64,000 nucleotides of DNA from Callipepla californica brunnescens (lineage: Eukaryota; Chordata; Aves; Galliformes; Odontophoridae). Location: assembly GCA_023055505.1 (NCBI GenBank), contig JALIRH010000077.1:310001-374000 (forward strand). The letters are read 5' to 3'. The notes beneath the pieces are model-generated. The model had not been told where the DNA came from. It ran no database searches and was given only the letters and a program-made list of their open reading frames with translations. The translations under genes were made by a program, and so were the position numbers. Positions within the stretch are counted from its first letter, which is position 1. Every line of letters starts with the position of its first letter. Below are positions 40,801 through 50,815 of this stretch, piece after piece.

Positions 40801-41263
40801 AAGCAACAAGAACAGGAAAACACAAACTTGAGCTTAGTACATGCAGAACAGGACTACTCCATGGGGAAAATGCATCCTGCCACCAACTTAGAGCTGGAGA
40901 CTCACCAGTTAACATTAAAAATAAGGTCACATGCATTTTGGAAAATGCTCTCTCGAAGAGGGATTTGGTTTCCCTGGAAAGCAGCCCTGCAGCTCATCAC
41001 AATGGTGTCAGAGGAAAGAAACAGGTTGGGGAGGTCAGTGCACACAGCTTGCGCTTCCAGTGCCTCTACTCCTTTACAGGTCCTGAGTATGAATGGGTTC
41101 CAAGCTGCCTTATAACCCCTCTCCACACACGGAGCTCCTTCCAGAAACATCTGTAGCTCTAAGGAAGATGCTGAAAATCATTTGCTTACAAGCAGAATGT
41201 TATCTGTCCATTCTGTACTCAAAATGCTTCAATAAAACACCCACACAGTGACAAGAATGAGAC

Positions 41264-41269
41264 TTTAAT
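41264..41269 (-). terminator. PTEN: Distal poly(A) signal ATTAAA of PTEN
   Basis: Minus-strand ATTAAA lies about 15-20 nt before the expected cleavage point near 41249. The flanking sequence (AAAACTGATTAAAGTCTCATTC) matches the end of the human PTEN mRNA as I recall it. Downstream lies GTCACTGTGTGGGTGTTTTATTG, a GU-rich element typical for cleavage. Confidence 0.8.
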
Positions 41270-41689
41270 CAGTTTTAAGTGGAGTTTTAACACTAAGAGA
41301 TAAAGGGTTGTTAAACACAATAACAAACGGACATCTGATTTGTATGAGGCATTATCCTGTACATGTCATACTTTGTTTTGTGTATTCTCAGTGCATAGCA
41401 TTACACACAGAGCCACTGTTGCACAGCACAATAGTATTTGAAGAGGCTGAATCAGAGTAAGGCTGCTTAACAGACTGATTTTTTTTTCTTTTAGTATCTA
41501 TATATATATATGCTATATGAAAACAGACTGAAAATTAGAACTGGCAGAGAAAGGCAGCTCTGCCAAACGCTGCAGTCGGAGCCCCTTTTAGTGCACAGTT
41601 CCACCCCATCCATCTGCATGCATGACGCTTCTTAATGGTATTGAAAAGGTAAACGAGGCACTTTGTGGCAACCACAGGCATCATTAGCA

Positions 41690-41697
41690 TATTGCAC
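41690..41697 (-). promoter_or_regulatory. PTEN: miR-25/32/92/363/367 8-mer seed site
   Basis: Minus strand reads GTGCAATA in TGTGTGCAATATGC, an 8-mer for the AUUGCAC seed family. It precedes the conserved block CTGTGGTTGCCACAAAGTGC. Confidence 0.6.
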
Positions 41698-41928
41698 ACA
41701 TTTGCTATGACTAAACATGGAACTTGCACACTAGCATCCCTATTTTAAGTTTTGTTTTCCAAGCCAAAACATCTGATGCTGCATGTGAGCTCCAGTTCCC
41801 AACGTGTGCCACCAATCCAGATGCTATTTGTACAGCTGCCTTAAGAGCTGCGGCAAACATTTTGAGTGGGGCTACGAATGACCAGGGATGCTTAGGGCCT
41901 AACAGTAAGCTCTTACAGAAGTGATGCC

Positions 41929-41936
41929 TTCAAGTA
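41929..41936 (-). promoter_or_regulatory. PTEN: miR-26 8-mer seed site in PTEN 3' UTR
   Basis: Minus strand reads TACTTGAA in CTACTTGAAGGCATCAC, an 8-mer for miR-26a/b. The neighbouring ACATGTCTGAA and GGCATCACTT match human as I recall. Confidence 0.6.
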
Positions 41937-42143
41937 GTTTCAGACATGTAAGCTGCTGCACATCCAGAAGTTTTAAGCATACAGTCCAGAAACTCAAGGA
42001 GAGATTACCTACAGAATGCATTTCAAGCTAATTATGAATACTGTCATAAATAAAGTTTTAATAAGGACTCAAAAACCTTTCAGTCGTAGTAATTCTTGTC
42101 AACTTCTATGGGGGTGGTAACTGAAATAAAGTATAGGAGAGTA

Positions 42144-42186
42144 TGTATAATATATATTTATATATATAATATATATATATATATAA
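42144..42186. repeat. TA-rich repeat inside PTEN 3' UTR
   Basis: An alternating TA stretch of about 43 bp with a few interruptions, flanked by GAGAGTATG on the left and ATGCCATTTTTT on the right. The same arrangement (TGGCATTATATATA ... ATACATACTCTCC on the sense strand) is present in human as I recall, so this simple repeat appears old in place rather than newly grown. Confidence 0.8.
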
Positions 42187-42309
42187 TGCCATTTTTTTTT
42201 CCATTTCCAATGACTACACCATAAAATGTAAGCAAGGCTTCTCAGAAACATCGAAACATTCAAAATCAAAACCCTCATTCCAACCTTTCACATTCCAAAG
42301 GAAAAATAA

Positions 42310-42318
42310 CAGTGCAAA
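42310..42318 (-). promoter_or_regulatory. PTEN: Overlapping miR-19, miR-130/301 and miR-148/152 seed sites
   Basis: Minus strand TTTGCACTG contains three overlapping 7-mers: TTTGCAC (miR-19), TTGCACT (miR-130/301) and TGCACTG (miR-148/152). The context GGGCTTTTGCACTGTTATT matches human PTEN from memory, so the site is probably under constraint. Confidence 0.6.
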
Positions 42319-43321
42319 AGCCCATCACGTCATTTCTAATCCAGCCCTCGGCGCTGCGCACTGGAACCACACCAATCCCATTTTGTTACCACAATCTCCA
42401 AAGTGGGACACAGAACAGTGTCGATCTTAGTACTTTTAAAGCATGAACAGGTTTGTTTATTAGCCAACGCAACTTTCTTTCCAACTGTTAAAAACAGACA
42501 GGGTGAAACATGATAAAAAGGGTAAGAGTTCATGTCATGTCCCCAGGTAACCACTTCCTGCTCGTCAACACCAACAGGAACACCGAGCACTGGAACCAGC
42601 CTCCTGCTCCACTAAGACACTACAGCACAATCAGATCTCTATGCCAGAAAACATTTATCAGCTCTGTTAGAAATTAGAATTGTAAATGTGATGAGCAAAG
42701 TTGACCAACAGATCCCAAAAAAAAGAAAAAAAAAAAAGCACTCGATACCTTCCTTTGCCAAGAGTGAGTCCTGCCTCGTCTCCTTCCAATTCTTACCATT
42801 AATGCTGTTGTACAGGGCCCTCACGGATTCCATACACTGCTGTTATCCAGGCAAGAACACAGCTAATGAACTTCAGTGTCAGCCCTATTAAGTGAATCGA
42901 GTAAGAGTCGACTGTAATTGAACAAGTGTGAATTTGGGGACAGCAATTCTTGGAGTACTTCAGAGTGACGGATTTTTGTCAGCTTCTTCACATATCCATA
43001 CAACAGTAGTTGTACTCGCAAGTCATCTGCAGTCCAGGCACAGCAATTATATGCTGAAAGTCAATCTCAAGCCCTGCTGCTGGCTCTAGCCCTATGAACA
43101 AACACAATACTGCCAGATGAATCTAATTTGCTTTGATTCGTGGTTTTCATTTTTTTTAATAGCAAGTGATACATTTGGGACAAGTTCTGCTTTTTAAAAG
43201 TACACACGTCTTCATACAGACGCAGCGTTGAGAATTCAACACTGTCTCCTCTGTAACGTCTCCTTTAGGTATTGAGCATTCAAGTAAAAATCCCTAACAG
43301 TTAATGACATTTTTAGAAAAG

Positions 43322-43329
43322 TGTGCAAA
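43322..43329 (-). promoter_or_regulatory. PTEN: miR-19 8-mer seed site in PTEN 3' UTR
   Basis: Minus strand reads TTTGCACA in GCAGTTTTGCACAC, a full 8-mer for miR-19a/b. The equivalent human segment (TTTTGCAGTTTTGCACATT) is a known miR-19 target in PTEN, which adds confidence. Confidence 0.7.
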
Positions 43330-44147
43330 ACTGCAAAACTCATTGTAATACAACGTGTCAGGTAATAGGGGTGGAATGGCTGACAGAGGTTTGATTCAAT
43401 AAATGCATCATAAATCTTCAAAATAAACACTAGTCTGGAGAATCTCCAATTGAAATTTCCTGTGCACCACTACAAAATATTTTTATATTAATGAGGAAAA
43501 AAAAGCTTGCAAGGCAGCACATGAAGTATTCTCAGCAGGAATGCGATTGAAGACCTAATAAGAAATGTAAAGATGTTGCCCAATGCACATACTAATAGCA
43601 ACTTACTTTTAGCACTGGTCTTGATCACACAGGAGATGGAGCAGCCATTACAATTCAGAAAAACAATTAATGAATCACCAACAATTTTTATAACAATTTG
43701 TTTCAAGCCCATATTTTAGTTGATAGCCTCCACATTTGTATGGTTAAGTCATTGTTGCTGTGTTTCCTTTCTGTGACCCCAATAATTTTTCTCCCTTCAT
43801 TTTGCAGGTCTTTAGGATGTTGCGAAGGTTCATTCCTGTACCCCTATACAGAATCACTCCCTCTAGCTGCCTTTTCTAGCACCATTACACTTGAAAAAAA
43901 AACAAAAATGCACAAACAACAAGCAGTGACAGCGGCGACTCTTCAATTGTCCAGGATGAATTACGGCAGCATGCTAAAGAAAGGTACAAGTAAATAGCCA
44001 GATATGGTACACAGGCCAAGCTCCAGCAGACTAGATTCCTTTCCGAGCATTACTTTCCATCCCCCATCCAAAATACACGCATTAGAATGTAGTAAAACCT
44101 TCTAGAGACATCTCTTAGCCAACTGCAGACTTTTCTGTTGCCACATA

Positions 44148-44152
44148 AGTGC

Positions 44153-44155
<3 letters not shown>
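44148..44155 (-). promoter_or_regulatory. PTEN: miR-19 and miR-130/301 overlapping seed site, next to poly-U
   Basis: Minus strand reads TTTGCACT directly after a 28-nt T run. TTTGCAC pairs with the miR-19a/b seed and TTGCACT with the miR-130/301 seed. The following ATGTGGCAACAG aligns with the human site CACTTGTGGCAACAG as I recall it. Confidence 0.6.

Positions 44156-44180
<25 letters not shown>
44153..44180. repeat. A28/T28 homopolymer in PTEN 3' UTR
   Basis: Twenty-eight A on the plus strand, read as U28 in the PTEN mRNA, between CCTGCCCC and GCACTTATG. From memory the human sequence has only CCCCTTTGCAC here, so the tract looks like a lineage-specific expansion at the 5' edge of a miR-19 site. 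Confidence 0.9.
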
Positions 44181-44183
<3 letters not shown>

Positions 44184-44309
44184 GCAGGATGTGAACCTGT
44201 ATATTTGCGTTTTTTCAAAACTTTGTTTGGTGACAGAACACAAAAGGAAAAATTCCTACGTATACACATTAAGTCTGTCTCCACTTTTATAAAACTGGAA
44301 TAAAATGGG

Positions 44310-44316
44310 AAAGTGC
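44310..44316 (-). promoter_or_regulatory. PTEN: miR-17/20/93/106 seed site in PTEN 3' UTR
   Basis: Minus strand reads GCACTTT in ATGGCACTTTCCC, complementary to the AAAGUGC seed of the miR-17 family. The surrounding block matches human PTEN from memory. Confidence 0.6.
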
Positions 44317-44396
44317 CATATTTATAGTTCCTAATTGAAGTTTTAATGTCCTTTTGACACAAAAAGGTATATACATATCAGAGCTACGTAACCATT

Positions 44397-44402
44397 TTTA
44401 TT
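44397..44402 (-). terminator. PTEN: Candidate proximal poly(A) signal AATAAA in PTEN 3' UTR
   Basis: Minus-strand AATAAA in GTTGAATAAAAATGG lies about 205 nt after the stop codon. A U/GU-rich stretch (TATGTATATACCTTTTTGTG) follows 25-45 nt later. In my memory of human the same place reads GTTGAAAAAAGG, so the signal may be avian. Use is not proven. Confidence 0.4.
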
Positions 44403-44606
44403 CAACTGGACAAGTGTCAAACCTGTAGATTTATAGGGCAAAACAAGATTGGTCAGGAAAGAATTGTTCCTATAATTGGTAATCTGACACTATGTCCTAT
44501 TGCCATTTAAAAAGGTCCTTTTTTCAGTTTTTTCAAGTTTGTCACTCTTCATGGGTTTTTGTTGCTGTTGTTTTTTGTTTTTTTTTATCTCCGATAAAAA
44601 AAATAT

Positions 44607-45958
<1,352 letters not shown>

Positions 45959-46789
45959 CTAGGGGAGGAAAAACACAAAGAACAAGCTTGCTTTAGTATT
46001 CTCTAGCAGCATATAAAACCAACTAATATCATCAAATGGTCAAAAACAAAACACTAATATCAAATGAAACTTGTTTGGAGAACAGTACATCACTGGTTAT
46101 GCTGCATGCAAAGACATTTTCAACAATTTGCCTAAAAAAGATGTAAAACTTCATCAAAATAAATTTAGCTTTCATAAATTGCTTCTTATTACAGAGTGGT
46201 TATGAAAACAATTATCTACAAAAGAAAAATGTAGATGACAAATTAGACAAGTGGTAAACCTGCGATCACAAGGCATGAAGACATTTTCTTGCCAAGGGTT
46301 ACTCTGACATAACAGACAACCTGCTTACAGCATTACAGGTGACTAACATTTATCAACATAGAACATCATCCTCCACAGCTTCCTGTGTAACAGAACATCT
46401 TTATTTTTATTCAGAAATAGTTGAGACTGAGCAAACACTCCCTACAATAGAGTTCCCATCACAGTGGATTCACTACTGCTCCATGGATAGTTTCTAACAT
46501 GGAAGTTAGAATGGCCTGCTGACCATTACCATGAGAAGTCATACTCTGAAAGTGATTGCTGTCCTTCTACACAAAAGGACGTTTAGATCTAGAAGACTGA
46601 CCACTGACGTACAATGTTCTTAAGCAGAACTTGACAGATTATCAATCACCAGCTATCTGGAAAGGTACAGGTCAGATTATCCACTATAACACCACAACAG
46701 GTATCCAGATACAAAGAGGCAAAATAAAAAAGCATTGGTGATTTTGAAAGAACTAGGTGATACTAGCTAGTATAATATCTATCGACAGG

Positions 46790-47752
46790 ATCAATGGGGT
46801 GATGCAAGTGTCCATCCCCATATGTGCTACGGGACCAATACTCTTTAATATCTTCATCAGTGACGCTGACAGTGGGGTCGAGTGCACCCTCAGCAAGTTT
46901 GCTGATGACACCAAGCTGTGATGTGCAGTGACACACTAGAGGAATGGGACGCCATCCGGAGGGACCGAGACAGGCTTGAGCAGTGGGCCTCGTGGTGAAC
47001 CTCATGAGGTTCAACAAATCCAAATGCAAGATCGTGCACCTGGGTCAAGGCAGCACACACTACCAATACAAGTTGGGGGATGAAAGGATTGAGAGCAGCC
47101 CTGCTGAAAAAAACCAGAGGCTAACTGTGGATGGCAAGCTGGACATGAGCGAGCAATGCACCCTCACAACCCAGAACACCAACGTCCTGGGCTGCAACCA
47201 AAGAAGCACGACCAGCAGGGCCTGCCCCTTTGCCCTGTGCTGGTGAGGCCTCACCTGTTGTACTGAGTCCAGATGCGGAGTCCTCAGTACAGGAGGGACA
47301 TGGAGCTGCTGGAGTCCAACCAGAGGAGGGCCACCAAAATGATCCAAGGAATGGAATGTCTCTCCTGTCAGGTCAGGCTGAGAGAGCTGGGGCTGTGCAG
47401 CCTGGAGAAGAAAAGGCTGCAAGTTGACCTGACAGTGGCCCGCCAGTATCTAAAGGGGAGCCACGGCAAAGAAGGGGATGCTCTTTTAGCAGGGCCTGTG
47501 TGAAAGAATGAGGGGAAATGGTTTCAAGCTCAGAGATCTAGCTAAGATGTAAGGAGGGTGGTAAGGCACTGTAGCAGGTTGCTAAGCAATGTAGTTGACG
47601 CCCTATCCCTGGAGACTTTCAAGGCCAGGCTAGACAAAGCCCTGGGGAACCTGATCTAGCTGTGGTGCCCCTGCTCATTGCATGGGAGCTGGAATAGATG
47701 GCCTTCAGAGGTCCCTTCTAACTATAAGGATTCTATGATTCCATTCTATGAC
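46790..47752 (+). mobile_element. CR1 retrotransposon fragment, 5' truncated, in PTEN intron 7
   Basis: The sequence encodes the later part of the CR1 ORF2 reverse transcriptase, then the 3' UTR and tail. Readable motifs are [28 protein letters not shown] (the catalytic box, followed at once by a TGA), FNKSKCKIVHLG near 47010-47045, LDMSEQCTL, and IQGMECLSCQVRLRELGLCSLEKKRL near 47340-47415. The 3' end is AGGTCCCTTCTAACTATAAGGATTCTATGATTCC at 47707-47742, the CR1 terminal motif. Stops and frameshifts show it is dead. It lies antisense to PTEN, the usual tolerated orientation for intronic retroelements. The exact 5' boundary is uncertain by some tens of bases. Confidence 0.9.
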
Positions 47753-49585
47753 CAGCAGCAATGTTTTGCTCTGGGCTAGGCAGCCTCAGAAAAAGATATG
47801 CCCAGAAAGTTCAACTCTATGCTCTCAGCTAAATAGCCCAGTAAGATACCTTGAACATTCTTCTACTAGTCATCATTTGCTACACCTTTGCCGGTCAAGA
47901 GTAGAAATTTCCAAGTAGCTACCATTAATGAACTGGTTTTGACCATTCACCTTCTTTATAGGAAACCCTGAGCTACATTTACTTTGTAAAAAGGAAGCCT
48001 CTTACTTCACTCTGCTTTCAGCTTTAAGGCAAAAGATCCAGAATATAAATGGCCAGTGTTCACACAATAGACACATTTTCTGCATTTCTGTTAGAAGTGG
48101 GTGGTTCTACTAGATATCACATGAGCATGCCTCTTCTGTGGAAGGTAACTTGGCACCAGCAAATCATCATCATTTTCTGGGCATTGGTACTGGGACAGAA
48201 AAGCGTTTCCTGCTTAGCTTACACTCTTGTCTACAAATTATTATAAACATCTAAGTACAAAACCACTGAGAATTCCAAAGTATACGATGCAACAACCAGT
48301 ATCTGCCTTCCCCAGACAAAGCTCATTAGCCCCATTTTCAGTTGTTCTGGTAAGGCACATAAAAAAAAATGTTTCCAACTTGTGTGTACTTCCTATAAGC
48401 ACCTGAGACACCCGAACTATTAAGGAAATGCAAGGGGAAAGGCAAAAGTCAAACATTTCAGCCAGAAACACTTCCAGCACTTAAACAATTATCCACTTCA
48501 ACACATGCCTCACCAGTATCTAATCCACCAGACTAACGTGCTACAATTACAGTTGTCTTGAGATGTCTTGACATCTGTCAGATGTTTCTCACTGCTACCC
48601 AAGTCCCTTCAAGTTTTCTCATTACAAAATAATGAGAAAACATTACAACTCCATAAACAAGTGGTGAGAAGGTCAAGTGAAGGGAGATTCTACCTCTTGT
48701 AGGCACATGACAGTACCACTGACACCACTCTTCAGAATTACACTGTTAAAGCAGTCATACTTTAGTGCTGGTCCTCAGCACAACACCATGGCTCCAGTGA
48801 GGTCAACAGAGGAAAGGACTAAGCTAATGAACACAAATTGCTGCAACTGAATGGAAAGAACTAGAAAATGGCGTATATCAATAATGCTGAAACAGTTTTG
48901 GAGAAAAACAGTGCCAAAGCAAACAAGGTCATTGGATGCAAACAAACCCTGGCAGAGGCAGAAGGCACGGACTTGTGAAGTTTAAAGCTTGATTAGGTGA
49001 AGCAGAATGAGGAAGGATTTATTTGGCACAACAGAGCAGGCCTGAAAAAGCAATCACGAGATTGAGATGAGACAAATGACAAAATTCTCAGCAGACAACT
49101 CTTCATTTGCCTCCTTGGGATAAATTTAAAGAGGTTTTCAGAGGCTGAAACTAAACATTACAGCCTGGCTGAGCAGCTCATTTATCTCTCTCCCATTTAT
49201 TTAAAGCATCAAATTCTTTTCTTTCCTTTCCTGCTACATTAATTTAGTTCAAGAAACTAAGTTGATGGCACGGCCACTCAACTTAAGGGAAGACTTGATC
49301 ATACTTTTGGAAATCACCTTTTGAGGATGATATCTTTGTCACTGCTCCATTAGTCCAAGTGAGGACTGAGTCAGCTTCAAGTAGCAGACACAAAGATATT
49401 TCACAGGAGGCAATGAAGAAAAGTGACATAGTATAAGCCAAAGAGAGAGACTGTAAAAAAATAAAGTCATAAACAGAACTTGGGCTTTATTTATCAAATT
49501 GGAGTATCAAAGCAAGAAAAGCTATTTAACAAACAGGCTTCTGAAAAAGATTAGGTACGTTTTTTTCAGGACTTCCCCTCTCCCT

Positions 49586-49601
49586 CCCCCCCCCCCCCCC
49601 C
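49586..49601. repeat. C16/G16 tract beside CACGTG, PTEN intron 7
   Basis: Sixteen C on the plus strand, so sixteen G in the PTEN pre-mRNA, followed by AGGG and AGAGGGG on the minus strand. The last C starts a palindromic CACGTG at 49601-49606. The G-rich strand could fold as a G-quadruplex. Confidence 0.85.
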
Positions 49602-49645
49602 ACGTGTTTTGCTTCATTTCTAATTATATCACAGGGATCTGCTTT

Positions 49646-49679
49646 AAAAAAAAAAAAATAATAAAAAAAAAAATAAAAA
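49646..49679. repeat. A-rich simple repeat
   Basis: A-tracts separated by single T bases in PTEN intron 7, about 45 bp from the C16 tract. No attached retroelement body is recognised. Confidence 0.8.
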
Positions 49680-50798
49680 GACATTCCTTGACAAAAACAA
49701 GTCAGAGTCATAAAACCTACAGTTCAGTATCAGACACTTGAGACAAAAGCTGAATTATCCACAGCATTTTAACATACAATATTTATCAGTACTGCAGTAC
49801 TCAGTTCCTAGGCCGACAGGAAAACACACCTCACTCTACGGTTGATATCTGCCCTCTAACCACAGACTGACATCCAAACCTAAGATCATTTAAGCCATCA
49901 TCTATGAGCTCTCACATCCTCTAGAGTTTCAATTTGCAGAGGGACCTACAGGCACTCAATCTCTTTGCAGCAACAGCTAAGCATCCTACAGATGCTATCC
50001 AGCAATAGAAAGATGGAGGACAATTGTCTCAAGTTGTTCCAGGCCAGAATTATAGCCTTCTGATAACCATGGCTGATGTATCCAGTACCATTTTCAGATC
50101 AGCAGCTGAAGTCTTCTGGTATTTGCAGTTTGTTCTTCATCATTTGATAAAAAGCCAAGACCCAAAGTGTTCTTTAACCATGTAGCAGAACTGTGCATCT
50201 CTACAAACTCTAAGAAACAAAATGGCACAGCAAACAGCTCAAAACAATGCTGTCAGCACCACCTACACCAGATTCTTGGTATCAACTAGAAATGACTTAC
50301 ACAGTGACCATCATTTCATCAATGATGAGTGCTCCTAAAAGGTCTCTTTTACCTCCAGGCTCTGCAGGCAGGAAGACTACAAGATCCCTTGTGTTATTTT
50401 TAAACAGGCTCTCATTTAATCAAGCAACACAAGGTTACTCTGAAAGTCTTTATTATTATCATGTCAACATCAATAAGTAAGAAAACTGTTTCAAACAGGA
50501 ACACAGAAGAAAACCTAGATAGACTACAGTACTAACTGAAGATGGAAAAAGGGCAAGCTATAGTTCAGAGGGGGGGAAACAAAACAAACATGCTCAAAGA
50601 ATTCTCAAATGTTAAGTTCTACTGGCCAGAAATTCTTACGTATAATCATACTCAAATATTGTGCCATTTTATTCTCACGAACAAGCATACAGAAAGAAAG
50701 TAGCAACACAACACTGAAAAAATTGCTAAGAATACAGAAAGCAACTTAATTAGACAAGAAAGAATCAAAAGTTTTAGAATCACTGCTTGGTGAAAAAG

Positions 50799-50815
50799 AA
50801 AAAAAAAAAAAAAAA
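50799..50815. repeat. A17 tract
   Basis: Run of 17 A in PTEN intron 7 with no recognisable element on either side. Confidence 0.8.

Larger units (their letters stand above)
29877..41248. other. Intergenic, 11.4 kb immediately downstream of PTEN
   Basis: No CR1 was recognised in this stretch, only homopolymers and a TTA/GAAA repeat. Frames of up to 149 codons (40666-41115 plus) are without recognisable domains. I looked for terminal exons of the neighbour expected in mammals (RNLS) and saw none. Confidence 0.55.
41249..44606 (-). other. PTEN: PTEN 3' untranslated region
   Basis: About 3358 nt follow the stop codon within the terminal exon. The end is placed by the minus-strand stretch ending ATTAAAGTCTCATTCTTGTC, which I recall as the end of the classical human PTEN 3' UTR. 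Other blocks that match my memory of human lie near 44390-44530, 43930-44330, 43230-43450, 42040-42340, 41880-42000 and 41290-41740. Seed matches for several miRNA families are listed separately. A longer UTR past 41249, as reported for human, cannot be excluded from sequence alone. No intron or open frame with coding signal is seen inside. Confidence 0.9.

Noticed and set aside
40666..41115. 149-codon plus-strand frame just past the PTEN poly(A) site
   Set aside because: No recognisable domain, no flanking gene structure, lysine- and glutamate-rich low-information composition; most likely chance.
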